Source of the DNA: Nocardioides turkmenicus
GTDB lineage: Bacteria; Actinomycetota; Actinomycetes; Propionibacteriales; Nocardioidaceae
Assembly: GCF_011045035.1 (NCBI RefSeq)
Contig: NZ_JAALAA010000001.1
Coordinates: forward strand, 124,001 to 188,000
Length of the DNA stretch: 64,000 nucleotides
Reading direction: 5' to 3'
Below, in pieces: positions 7,751 to 15,952 of this stretch. Numbering within the stretch: position 1 is the stretch's first letter; every line of letters starts with the position of its first letter. The notes below the pieces were generated by a model, which was not told the origin of the DNA, did no database searches, and saw only the letters and a program-made list of their open reading frames with translations. The position numbers and the translations under genes were made by a program.

Positions 7751-8731
7751 TCACTCGCCGCCCGCCCCACAACCAACAGCCCGCGCGACCTCGACAACCA
7801 TCACCCGAACATCGCCAAGCGACACAGCCTGCCGAGCAACCCCCGTGGCACCGATCGTCACGACCATGCCCCCACCCTCGACATCCGGCCCGAGATCACA
7901 CGCCCAGAAGGCCCGCGCACTCCGGCCGTCCGCACGGACGTACGCCCGCCCACCGGCAACCGCGAACGGGTCCTTCACCGCGTCGATCCGCCGGTGCTCG
8001 TCGTCCCAGTCGTTCTGCTCGACCGACGCCGCGGCCACAACGCTGCCCACCTCTCCGCCGACACTGTCGGTGAGGACCGCACAGCTCCAACTCCCCCGCT
8101 CGCCGAGAGGCAGCGGCTCAGGATCGGCGCCCCGGAACAACGAAGTGCCGAGCACAGACGCGACGCCGCCGGTGCTCATCCCACAGGCGGTCGGCTCGGC
8201 GTACGTCTCGAAGGGTCCGTCGAGCGGATCGGCGACGCACCCGGCCTCGTACTCAGCCGCCGCCCGGAGCACCTTGCCGAACGCCTTCGCCGACCCTTCG
8301 ACCTCGGAGGAGGACCAGACGGAGACAGCCGGCAACCCCGGCCAGTATCGCGAACACACCCAGGTGCCCTCGAAGCCGCCGTCGGCGCGGCCGAAGCCGC
8401 CGCGCCCGCCGTTGAAGCTCATCCAGTGAGCGCTCGACTCCACCCTCCGGAGCCGCGTCGGCCAGCTGGCCGCATCGTCGGCGAGCGCCATGAACTCGAC
8501 CTCGCCGTCATCGGCCCCTTCTCCCCCGACGATGGCCGAGCAGCGCTTGCCGAAGCCATACCTTTCCACGAACCTGTCGGTGCCGAGCAGATCCTCGACG
8601 AGGTCTGCCCGTACTCCACACACCGTCGCTTTCTCATAGCGAGGCGTCAGTCCGCTGCGCCACTTCCAGACGCCACCACCGACCATCAGCAGCACGATCA
8701 CGACGCCCACGACGACTACACGAGAGTTCAC
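7751..8731 (-). CDS. Membrane-anchored hypothetical protein with internal duplication
   Basis: A 326-residue protein starting at GTG 8731, preceded by AAGGGGATGTT. Residues about 4-23 (VVVVGVVIVLLMVGGGVWKW) form one membrane anchor; the rest should face outside. Two halves resemble each other: ATVCGVRADLVEDLLGT near residue 36 and TACGMSTGGVASVLGT near residue 185 share a C-G-x8-LLGT pattern, and each half ends in a WxCS-type or WSCAV segment. Even Cys numbers suggest disulfides. The pattern recalls small lipoprotein or anchor proteins of actinobacteria, but no named family can be assigned. No operon partner is evident: the 35-bp gap to the macro-domain gene stop makes co-transcription with the iron operon possible. 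Confidence 0.7.
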   Translation of the reverse strand: MNSRVVVVGVVIVLLMVGGGVWKWRSGLTPRYEKATVCGVRADLVEDLLGTDRFVERYGFGKRCSAIVGGEGADDGEVEFMALADDAASWPTRLRRVESSAHWMSFNGGRGGFGRADGGFEGTWVCSRYWPGLPAVSVWSSSEVEGSAKAFGKVLRAAAEYEAGCVADPLDGPFETYAEPTACGMSTGGVASVLGTSLFRGADPEPLPLGERGSWSCAVLTDSVGGEVGSVVAAASVEQNDWDDEHRRIDAVKDPFAVAGGRAYVRADGRSARAFWACDLGPDVEGGGMVVTIGATGVARQAVSLGDVRVMVVEVARAVGCGAGGE

Positions 8732-8766
8732 AACATCCCCTTAGGTCCCGAGACAAGGGCATGGTC

Positions 8767-9699
8767 TCACCGCTCGGTGTCGTACCAGGTACGCAGCCGC
8801 GCGACGATCGCGTCGAGGGAGCCGTCCTGAAGAGCACGCCCGAAGACACCGTCGCTGAACCGCTCGCCGCGGGTATAGACGGTCGCCAGGCGGGCGGCGT
8901 CAGCGGCGGGCAGGTCGGCAAGACGGGCGGGATCGGAGAGGAGCGGGTTGCCGCTCATCCACTTCATCCAGTCGATGGTGGCGCCTGGCAGCGAGACGTA
9001 GAGCTGTCGGACCCGGTTGCTGTAGACCGGGTACGGCGCCTGGGTCGCGCCGCTCTCCGTCTTCTGGCCACCTCCCCACGTCCAGTCGCGGTCCTCGGCC
9101 GTCAGCCCGTCGGCCGCTTCGAACGTCTCCCGCCACATCTTCTCCGGCAACTTCCGCAGCTCGGCCTCGACCTCGGCGTCCGAGGGATCGAGGGCCTGGC
9201 GGGCACGGTCGAAGGCGTCGTACGCCTTCTGGTCGAAGAGCACCACGCGGGCCTCGTCGACTGAGGTCGGGGTCCGGGCGAGGGTCCACAGCGAGACGTA
9301 CGCGGCCTCCTCGAGCGGGTAGCGGTAGACGCCGGTCGAGATAGCCGGGAACGCGACGGTGCGCGCACCGAGCTCGTCGGCGACCCGGAGCGCCTCTCGG
9401 AAGCACGAGGCCAGCGGACCGATATTGTCGTGGCCCTCGCCGAACACGGGGCCGACCGTGTGGATCACCCACCGCGCGGGCAGGTTCCCCGCGGTCGTCG
9501 CGACGGCCTGCCCGACGGGAAGCCCACCACCGAGGTGCCCCACCCGCAGCCGTCGGCACTCCTCGAGGATCGCCGGGCCGCCGCGCCGGTGGATCGCCCC
9601 GTCCACCCCTCCCCCGCCCAGCAGAGACGAGTTGGCGGCGTTGACGATCGCGTCGACCTGCTGCTCGGTGATGTCCCCGCGTACGACCGTGATCCTCAC
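8767..9699 (-). CDS. Macro-domain protein (ADP-ribose/O-acetyl-ADP-ribose hydrolase type) with C-terminal extension
   Basis: A 310-residue protein starting at GTG 9699, overlapping the upstream TGA in GTGA. Residues 1-165 are a YmdB-type macro domain: GDITEQQVDAIVNAANSSLL, the GGGGVDGAIHRRGG loop, and FPAISTGVYRYPLEEAA. In this family these loops bind ADP-ribose and support removal of ADP-ribose or acetyl groups. Residues about 170-310 form a second domain with a PYPVYSNRVRQLY and DWMKWM region that I cannot assign. It is the last gene of the iron-transport operon (coupled start), so its expression should follow iron status; why an ADP-ribose enzyme sits there is unclear. Confidence 0.85.
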   Translation of the reverse strand: MRITVVRGDITEQQVDAIVNAANSSLLGGGGVDGAIHRRGGPAILEECRRLRVGHLGGGLPVGQAVATTAGNLPARWVIHTVGPVFGEGHDNIGPLASCFREALRVADELGARTVAFPAISTGVYRYPLEEAAYVSLWTLARTPTSVDEARVVLFDQKAYDAFDRARQALDPSDAEVEAELRKLPEKMWRETFEAADGLTAEDRDWTWGGGQKTESGATQAPYPVYSNRVRQLYVSLPGATIDWMKWMSGNPLLSDPARLADLPAADAARLATVYTRGERFSDGVFGRALQDGSLDAIVARLRTWYDTER

Positions 9700-12164
9700 G
9701 CGGTCAATCTAGCGACCCGGGCGCGGCTCACCCAGGCCGCCGGACCGAGCGCGACGGCCACTCCTGCAGCAAGGGAGGCGAGGACGCCGAGCCACCCCAG
9801 TCCCGCGGCCTCGAGCCCCGGGTAGACCTGCCAGTGGACGAGGTAGATCCACAGCGACGACGCGGCGAGCACCGCGGTCACCCGGGCCAGCGGCCACGGC
9901 ACCTGGGCGGGCCACGGGATCAGCAGGACGAGGATGCCGAGGGCGACGGTGGCCTCACGGACCGGGTCGCCGAAGAAGCCGTACGTCCCCACCACAACCA
10001 TCACCGCGACGAGGAAACGCTGCCACGGCCGTTGCGCCTCGGCCGCGGCCCATCCCAGCGCGAGGCACCACAGGACGCAGCCGATCGTGTAGCGCTCGGT
10101 GGCGCCGGCCTCGAGGCCGACCCACAGATACCGCACCGCCAGGGTCGCACCCACCACCGCGACCGCCGCACCGAAGCGATGGCGTCGCTGCCATCGGTCG
10201 AGGACCGGCACCAGCAGCAGGACGGCGAGCCCGGCGAAGGACCAGGTGATGACCTCGAGGAACCACAGCTGCCAGTCGCGGGTCCACTCGTCGCTGCCGA
10301 GCGCCTGGTTGAGCCCGAGCGCGGTCGGCCAGTGGTAACGGTCGCTGACCAGAGCCACCGCGGCGACCCAGAGGCCGGCCGGGAGCGCGACCGCGGCCGC
10401 ACCCCGCAGCAGCCGACGGGCGCGCAGAACCCGGGTCGGAGCGGTGAGCCCGAACCGGGCGAGGTTGAAGCCGGCCACCGCGAGCAGGATGTGCGCGCCG
10501 CCCAGCAGCGTCCACACATCCGCATGGCTGCCGACGATGGCCACGATGGCCACGGCGCGCAGCAGGACCGGGATCTCGACTGGCCGCAGCCAGCGTCGCG
10601 GGCTCCGCGCGCTCGCGGCGAGCTCGGTGATGCTCCGGTGCTGCCAGCCGGTCGGCAGGGTGCCGAGCCGCTCGCCGAGCTGGGTCGCGATCTCGACGAA
10701 GGAGAGCGAGTCGCCGCCGAGCGAGACGAAGCTGTCGGCCACGGTCGCGTCGGGGCGCCCCAGCACGGCGGCATAGACCGTACGCAGCGCCTCGGCGTCC
10801 GTGCCTGCGGCCAGCCCCTCGACCGCCGGTCCGGCAGGCGGGCCGGCGTCGGCGACGCTCGCCCAGGCGTTGAGCGTGGCGTAGTCGACCTTCCCGTTCG
10901 GCGTACGCGGCACCTCGTCGATCCGGTGGACCTGGACCGCCGCGCGTGGCAGCGCCACGATGCCACCGACGCGCTCCGGCAGCCCGGCGACGGACCCGGG
11001 ATCGGTGGTGAACAGGTGCAGGCGGCCACCCGGCGCGACGGCACGCACTCCCCCGGACAAGAGCTCTGACTCGATCCGATCGAGGTCGAGACGCAGCCCG
11101 AGGACCTTGCCGAACCGGCTGCGCCGGCCGGTGATCTCCCACAGCCCGTCGTCGGCCTGCCGGGCGAGGTCGCCGGTGCGGAGCTCAGTGAGCTCGGGAC
11201 CGCGGGCGAGGTCGCCGACGCTCTCGGCATACCCCATCATCACGTTCGGCCCGCTGTAGACCAGCTCGCCGATGCCCTCCCCCACGCCGTCGACGGGATC
11301 GAGGCGGAAGTGACCGCCGGGGATCGGGATGCCGATCGCCTCGGGCCGGCTCGCGGCGAGGTCCGGCGGGAGGTAGGCCATCCGGGCGGTGGCTTCGGTC
11401 TGGCCGTACATCACGACCAGGTCCCATCCGCGGGACGCGCCAAGCGCGGCGTAGCGACGGACTGTCTCGGGCGGCATCTTGCCGCCGGCCTGGGTGATGT
11501 AGCGCAGCGACGGCAGCGAGCGCTCGGCGAAGCCCGAGGTGTCGAGCAGGTCGAAGGTGTAGGGCACCCCGGCGAACGAGGTGGCGCCGTTGCGGGCGGC
11601 GACCTCCCAGAAGCACTCGTCGGCGACCGAGAGGTCGGTGAGGATCACCGCAGCCCCGGCGCTGAGGTGGGAGTTGAGCACCGAGAGGCCGTAGCAGTAG
11701 TGGAGCGGCAGCGAGGTCATCGCCCGGTCGGCGGAGGTGAGCCCGAGGTAGGCGGCGATGCTGGCCGCGTTGGCGGCCAGGTTGTCCCGCGAGAGCCGGA
11801 CCAGCTTCGGCGACCCGGTCGAGCCCGAGGTCGACAGCAGCAGGGCGAGGTCCGGGTGGAGCACCGCCGAGCCCTCGAACGCGGCCCGGTAGCGCGCCCG
11901 GAGCTCACCGAGGTCGCTGCCGGGCGGCGTCAGCAGCACCGGCCGTCGAGCGGCGAGCGCGGCCAGGTAGCCGACCACCGAGTCCAGGTCGTTGCCGGCC
12001 TCGAGCAGCACGACCCCGCGCGTGACACCGTACGCAGCCACGCGGTCCGTCACCGCCTGCTCCAGCTCGGCGTAGGTCAGCGTCGCCTCGGCCGTGATCA
12101 CCGCCGGATCCCCCGGCCTACCGTTGAGGAGCAGATGCGCGCCGGTCGCGATCGTGGAGCTCAT
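9696..12164 (-). CDS. Adenylation domain - carrier protein - multi-pass membrane domain fusion
   Basis: An 822-residue fusion. Residues about 1-430 are an AMP-forming ligase: STSGSTGSPKLVRLSRDN (A3), MYGQTEATARMAYLP (A5), RTGDLA (A7) and PNGKVDY (A10). The usual GRxDDxIK segment is altered to GRRSRFGKVLGLRLDLD. Residues about 450-520 are a carrier domain with the phosphopantetheine site LGGDSLSF (Ser). Residues about 545-820 hold about ten hydrophobic helices resembling a membrane acyltransferase (Acyltransferase_3 type). A substrate could thus be activated, loaded and transferred at the membrane in one chain. The ATG at 12164 overlaps the ABC ATPase stop (ATGA), placing it in the iron-box operon. 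Siderophore acylation is a possible role, by context only. Confidence 0.85.
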   Translation of the reverse strand: MSSTIATGAHLLLNGRPGDPAVITAEATLTYAELEQAVTDRVAAYGVTRGVVLLEAGNDLDSVVGYLAALAARRPVLLTPPGSDLGELRARYRAAFEGSAVLHPDLALLLSTSGSTGSPKLVRLSRDNLAANAASIAAYLGLTSADRAMTSLPLHYCYGLSVLNSHLSAGAAVILTDLSVADECFWEVAARNGATSFAGVPYTFDLLDTSGFAERSLPSLRYITQAGGKMPPETVRRYAALGASRGWDLVVMYGQTEATARMAYLPPDLAASRPEAIGIPIPGGHFRLDPVDGVGEGIGELVYSGPNVMMGYAESVGDLARGPELTELRTGDLARQADDGLWEITGRRSRFGKVLGLRLDLDRIESELLSGGVRAVAPGGRLHLFTTDPGSVAGLPERVGGIVALPRAAVQVHRIDEVPRTPNGKVDYATLNAWASVADAGPPAGPAVEGLAAGTDAEALRTVYAAVLGRPDATVADSFVSLGGDSLSFVEIATQLGERLGTLPTGWQHRSITELAASARSPRRWLRPVEIPVLLRAVAIVAIVGSHADVWTLLGGAHILLAVAGFNLARFGLTAPTRVLRARRLLRGAAAVALPAGLWVAAVALVSDRYHWPTALGLNQALGSDEWTRDWQLWFLEVITWSFAGLAVLLLVPVLDRWQRRHRFGAAVAVVGATLAVRYLWVGLEAGATERYTIGCVLWCLALGWAAAEAQRPWQRFLVAVMVVVGTYGFFGDPVREATVALGILVLLIPWPAQVPWPLARVTAVLAASSLWIYLVHWQVYPGLEAAGLGWLGVLASLAAGVAVALGPAAWVSRARVARLTA

Positions 12165-13195
12165 CGCAGATCCCCGGCGTAGCCGACCAGCGGCCCGACG
12201 ACCTCGAGCGCGACCGTGGTCCCGATGTCGGGGATCCCGGTGCCGGCGACGCGGGCGGTGACGTGTACGTCATCGCTCAGCCGCACCCGGATGGTGGCGT
12301 CGTGACCGAAGAAGGAGACCTCCTCGACGACGCCCTTGGTGCCCGAGGTGGCGTCGGCCGAGACCTGCACCTGCTCGGCGCGGACGACCAGCGTCACCGG
12401 CCCGGCGGGCTGCGGCGCGGTGAGCGCGACCTCGCCGAACGGCGAGTCGACCCTGCCATCGGGCCCCGCCTCGCCGGGCAGCAACGTCGCCGAGCCGAGG
12501 AACGCGGCGACGCCGGGATGCTCCGGGGTCAGGTAGACGTCCACCGCGGAGCCGACCTGGAGGAACCGCCCGGAGGCCATCACGGCCACCTGGTCGGCCA
12601 ACGAGAGCGCCTCGCCCTGGTCGTGGGTGACCAGCAGCGCTGCCGCGCCGGCCGTACGCAGCGCCCGCACGACGGCGCGACCGGACTCCTCGCGCAGCCC
12701 CGCGTCCAGCGAGGAGAACGGCTCGTCGAGGAGCACCAGACCCGGCCGGGGCGCGAGCGCACGAGCGACCGCGACCCGCTGCTGCTGGCCGCCGGAGAGC
12801 TCGTGGGGATGGCGCTCGGCGAGCTCGCCCGGCAGTTCGAGCAGCCGAAGCAGCTCAGCCACACGATCCTGTCGCTCCGGGCGCCCGACGGAACGGCCCA
12901 GCCCGAACGCGATGTTGCCGCCGACATCGAGATGCGGGAAGAGCGCGCCCTCCTGCGGGACGTACCCGATCCCCCGCCGGCGCGGCGCCAGCCCGACCAC
13001 CGAGCGGCCGGCGATCCTGATCTCGCCGGCGGTCGGCGTGATGAACCCGGCCACGCACCGCAGCAGCGTCGTCTTGCCGCAGCCGGAAGCACCGAGCACG
13101 GCGGTCACACCGTCCTCGACGGTCAGGTCGAGGCCGTCGAGCACCTCGCGCCGACCGTGGCCGGCGCGCAGCCCGCTCACCTGAAGCGCAGTCAT
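12161..13195 (-). CDS. Fe(III)-type ABC transporter ATP-binding protein
   Basis: A 344-residue ATPase. Walker A is GASGCGKTT (about residues 34-42), the signature is LSGGQQQRVAVARAL (near 133), Walker B VLLDEPFSSLD (near 157), and the switch His is in LLVTHDQGEALSLAD. Residues about 235-344 form a TOBE-like regulatory domain (VVRAEQVQVSA, VEEVSFFGHDATIRVRL), typical of FbpC/PotA-type importers. Partners are the permease and lipoprotein immediately upstream. The ATG at 13195 overlaps the permease stop (ATGA), and its own stop overlaps the next start, so all are translationally coupled. Confidence 0.93.
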   Translation of the reverse strand: MTALQVSGLRAGHGRREVLDGLDLTVEDGVTAVLGASGCGKTTLLRCVAGFITPTAGEIRIAGRSVVGLAPRRRGIGYVPQEGALFPHLDVGGNIAFGLGRSVGRPERQDRVAELLRLLELPGELAERHPHELSGGQQQRVAVARALAPRPGLVLLDEPFSSLDAGLREESGRAVVRALRTAGAAALLVTHDQGEALSLADQVAVMASGRFLQVGSAVDVYLTPEHPGVAAFLGSATLLPGEAGPDGRVDSPFGEVALTAPQPAGPVTLVVRAEQVQVSADATSGTKGVVEEVSFFGHDATIRVRLSDDVHVTARVAGTGIPDIGTTVALEVVGPLVGYAGDLR

Positions 13196-14733
13196 CGGGC
13201 CTCCCCTCTCGAGGAGCGCCCCAGCAGCACCGTCGCCGGCACCGCGAGCAGCACCAGCGCCAGCGCGTAGGGCGCCGCGGCCCCGTAGGCGACCGCCGAC
13301 GCCTCGCTCCAGAACTCGGTGGCCAGGGTCGTGGTCCCGATCGGGGCCAGCAGCAGGGTGGCGGTCAGCTCGGTCGAGACCGCGAGCGCGACCAGCGCGG
13401 TGGCCGTGACCAGCCCCGGCAGGAGCAGCGGCAGCGTGACCCGCCGCATCGCCCCGGCCCGGCTCTGCCCCAGGGTCAGCGCGACCTCCTCCAGCCGCGG
13501 CGGCACCAGCTCCAGCACCCCGCGGACCGCGACGAGCGCCCGCGGCAGGAAGAGGATGACATACGCCGCCACGAGCAGCGGCAGGGTCTGGTAGAGCCCC
13601 GGCAGCCAGCTGATCGCGACCGTGACCAGGGCCAGCGCAACCACGACGCCCGGCAGCGCACTGGTCGTGTACGCCGCCCGTTCGACGCCGAGCGACCAGC
13701 TGGAACGGCGGCGCACCGCCTGCCAGACGACCGGAAGAGCCGCAGCGGTCGCGACCAGCCCGGCGACGGCGGCGAGGCCGATGCTGGTGCCGGCGGCCGG
13801 GAGCATCCGGGCCAGGTCGAGCTCGGCCGAGGCACCCTTCACCAGCCAGCGCACCAGGCTGGCCGCGGGGAGGCCGACGGCCAGCGCCACGAAGAACCCG
13901 AGCCCCAGCACGACGGGCGCGGTCCAGCGGCCGAGCCGGGTCCTCGGCGCGGGGCGGGCGGTACCGCTGCCGACCCGCGCCCGGTGGGCCGGCCCGCGGG
14001 CCAGCATCTCCAGGGCGAGCAGCCCGAGGCAGGCCAGCAGCAGCACGCTGGCCAGCAGGGTCGCGGCCGGACCGTTGAAGGCCGTGCCGTACTGCTGCAG
14101 GATCGCGGTCGTCAGCGTCGGGTAGTTGAGCAGCTGCAGGGCGCCGTACTCGGCCAGCAGGTGCAGCCCGACCAGCAGTGCGCCGCCGAGGACGGCCGGG
14201 GCGAGGGCGGGCAGGACGACGCGCGTGAAGACCTCCCGCGGCCGCCGCCCGAGCGCCGCCGCGACCTCTTCGAGCGAGGGGTCGAGGCGCCTCAGCGCGG
14301 CCACCGTCGGCAGGTAGACCAGCGGGTAGTAGGACAGCGAGACGACCAGCACCGTCCCGGGATAGGACTGCACCGCGTGGGTGGTCGCCACCCAGGCGTA
14401 GCCGTTGACGAAGGCCGGGATGGCCAGCGGCGCGCACAGCGCCCCGTGCCACCACCCGGCCAGGGGCAGGGAGGTCCGCTCGACCACCCACGCCCCGCAG
14501 ACCCCGAACACCACGGAGAGGACGACCCCACCGACCATCAGCCGGCCGGTGTTCCACAGCAGCTCACCGATCCGGGGCCGGACGAGGAAGTCGTACGCCT
14601 CGTCCGGTCCGACCGACGCGGCCGACCACAGGACGTACCCGACCGGCACCAGGCAGGCGGCGACGATCGCGCCGGCCAGCGCCGGGACCAGCCACCGCCC
14701 GTACCGGACGGTGTCCAACGTGCCGAGATGCAC
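13192..14733 (-). CDS. Fe(III)-type ABC transporter permease (fused two-half type)
   Basis: A 513-residue inner-membrane protein of the FbpB type, in which two permease halves are fused. About twelve hydrophobic segments are visible. Each half ends with the cytoplasmic coupling motif that docks to the ATPase: EEVAAALGRRPREVFTRVVLP near residue 165 and EEVALTLGQSRAGAMRRVTLP near 425. The chosen start is GTG 14733, five bases after the upstream stop; no ATG gives the first membrane helix intact. It carries iron (or a similar trivalent metal) handed over by the lipoprotein encoded just upstream. Confidence 0.92.
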   Translation of the reverse strand: MHLGTLDTVRYGRWLVPALAGAIVAACLVPVGYVLWSAASVGPDEAYDFLVRPRIGELLWNTGRLMVGGVVLSVVFGVCGAWVVERTSLPLAGWWHGALCAPLAIPAFVNGYAWVATTHAVQSYPGTVLVVSLSYYPLVYLPTVAALRRLDPSLEEVAAALGRRPREVFTRVVLPALAPAVLGGALLVGLHLLAEYGALQLLNYPTLTTAILQQYGTAFNGPAATLLASVLLLACLGLLALEMLARGPAHRARVGSGTARPAPRTRLGRWTAPVVLGLGFFVALAVGLPAASLVRWLVKGASAELDLARMLPAAGTSIGLAAVAGLVATAAALPVVWQAVRRRSSWSLGVERAAYTTSALPGVVVALALVTVAISWLPGLYQTLPLLVAAYVILFLPRALVAVRGVLELVPPRLEEVALTLGQSRAGAMRRVTLPLLLPGLVTATALVALAVSTELTATLLLAPIGTTTLATEFWSEASAVAYGAAAPYALALVLLAVPATVLLGRSSRGEAR

Positions 14734-14738
14734 GCTGC

Positions 14739-15749
14739 TCAGAGGAAACCGACTTCCGTCATCATGTCGACCACCGCGGCGCTGTCGAGGTCGGAGACCG
14801 CCACAGCGGGCGGCGCGAGCTCGGAGAACTTCTTGACCGGCGGGTCGAGCTGGACCTCGGGGTTGAGCGGGTACTCCAGCGCGTAGCTGTCGGCCAGGCC
14901 CTGCTGGCCGGTCTTGCCGGTGAGGTAGCCGACGAACTTCTCGGCGTCGGACTTGTGCTTGGCGTTGGCCAGCACGCCCGCGCCGGAGACGCTCACGAAG
15001 GCGCCGGGGTCCTGGTTGCCGAAGAAGTGGAGCTTCGAGTTGTCGCTGACCTCGCCGGCCTCGGCCTGGTCGCGGTACCAGTAGTAGTGGTAGATGATCC
15101 CGACCGGCGACTCGCCCGCGTTGACGGACTCGAGCACGACGTTGTTGCCGTCGTAGACGGTGCCGTTGGCCTTGAGACCCTCGAGCCACGTCCTGGTGGC
15201 CTCCTCGCCCTGGGTCGCCAGCACCCCCGCGACGATCGCCTGGAAGTCAGCACCGGTCGGCGAGAAGGAGACCTTGCCCTTCCACTCCGGCTTCGCCAGG
15301 TCGAGCATCGAGGCGGGCAGCTCGGCCTCGGTGATCTGGTCGGTGTTGTAGACCAGCACGGTGGAGCGGGCCACGAACCCGGTCCAGGCGTTGCTCGTCG
15401 GCCGGTACTGCTCCGGGATCGGCGCGGTGACATCCTCCGGCAGCTTCGCCAGCAGTCCCTCGCGCTCGACCGCGGCCATCGCCGGTGAGTTCTCGGTGAG
15501 GAAGACGTCGGCCGGTGACTTCTTGCCCTCGGCCACGAGCTGGGCGGCCAGCTCGAGGTCCTTGCCGTTGCGGAGCTCGACGTCGATACCGGTCTCCTTC
15601 TCGAAGGCCGGCACCAGCTCCTCCATGAGCTGCTCGTGCTGGGCGTTGTAGACGACCAGCGCGTCGTCGGAGGAGCAGGAGGTGAGCGTTGCCCCGAGCA
15701 GGGCAACCGAGACCGAGACCACAACAGCGGAGAGAGGCTTCACGGCCAT
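14739..15749 (-). CDS. Iron ABC transporter substrate-binding lipoprotein
   Basis: A 336-residue protein. Residues 1-25 are a lipoprotein signal with the lipobox LTSC, so Cys25 should be lipidated and the protein tethered outside the membrane. The mature part follows the FbpA/FutA pattern: ALVVYNAQHEQLMEELVPAF, then PADVFLTENSPAMAAVE, and the iron-site region IIYHYYWYRDQAE with neighbouring tyrosines, which ligate Fe(III) in this family. It opens a five-gene coupled operon. A tandem iron box directly upstream indicates repression by IdeR/DtxR when iron is plentiful. Confidence 0.93.
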   Translation of the reverse strand: MAVKPLSAVVVSVSVALLGATLTSCSSDDALVVYNAQHEQLMEELVPAFEKETGIDVELRNGKDLELAAQLVAEGKKSPADVFLTENSPAMAAVEREGLLAKLPEDVTAPIPEQYRPTSNAWTGFVARSTVLVYNTDQITEAELPASMLDLAKPEWKGKVSFSPTGADFQAIVAGVLATQGEEATRTWLEGLKANGTVYDGNNVVLESVNAGESPVGIIYHYYWYRDQAEAGEVSDNSKLHFFGNQDPGAFVSVSGAGVLANAKHKSDAEKFVGYLTGKTGQQGLADSYALEYPLNPEVQLDPPVKKFSELAPPAVAVSDLDSAAVVDMMTEVGFL

Positions 15750-15756
15750 CCTTTCA

Positions 15757-15775
15757 TTTGGTAAGGCTGACCTTA
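15757..15775 (-). promoter_or_regulatory. IdeR/DtxR iron box upstream of the iron ABC operon
   Basis: On the operon strand the site reads TAAGGTCAGCCTTACCAAA and matches 15 of 19 positions of the consensus TTAGGTTAGCCTAACCTAA. It ends seven bases before the ATG of the binding protein, where bound repressor would block transcription or initiation. Confidence 0.8.
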
Positions 15776-15790
15776 GAAAGGTTTACCTAA
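15772..15790 (-). promoter_or_regulatory. Second, weaker iron-box-like site overlapping the first
   Basis: TTAGGTAAACCTTTCTAAG on the operon strand matches about 12 of 19 consensus positions, with a perfect left half TTAGGT. It overlaps the stronger box by four bases, as in tandem IdeR sites that bind two dimers pairs. It also lies at the upstream side of the divergent NCS1 permease leader. Confidence 0.5.
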
Positions 15791-15816
15791 GAAAGCGAGC
15801 ACGGGTATGCGGGACA

Positions 15817-15938
15817 CTCGGCTCATGCCTGGCGCCGAGCCGGCCGTGCATCGGTTTTGCCGATGCCTTACCCCAAAAGGATTCGTTTGCCAGAGGAACC
15901 TGGTGGTCACGACCATGGGTGGTGCGCCTCACACCCAT
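15817..15938 (+). promoter_or_regulatory. Leader of the NCS1 permease gene with three consecutive hairpins
   Basis: Three stems can form in the 170-base leader: CTCGGC/GCCGAG (15817-15822 with 15834-15839), GCATCGG/CCGATGC with loop TTTTG (15848-15866), and ATGGGTG/CACCCAT (15915-15921 with 15932-15938). The last ends 14 bases before the ATG, next to the GGGAGAATG ribosome-site region, so it could control translation. No known riboswitch class was recognised. Confidence 0.4.
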
Positions 15939-15952
15939 TGGGAGAATGAAAA

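Noticed and set aside
7437..7800. Several 90-110-codon frames over the structured element
   Set aside because: They overlap each other and the inverted repeats, lack ribosome sites and have no family resemblance; the DNA structure explains the open frames.
12161..14557. A single long frame covering ABC ATPase plus upstream sequence
   Set aside because: The upstream part is a shifted reading of the permease gene; the real ATPase starts at ATG 13195 with a coupled overlap.
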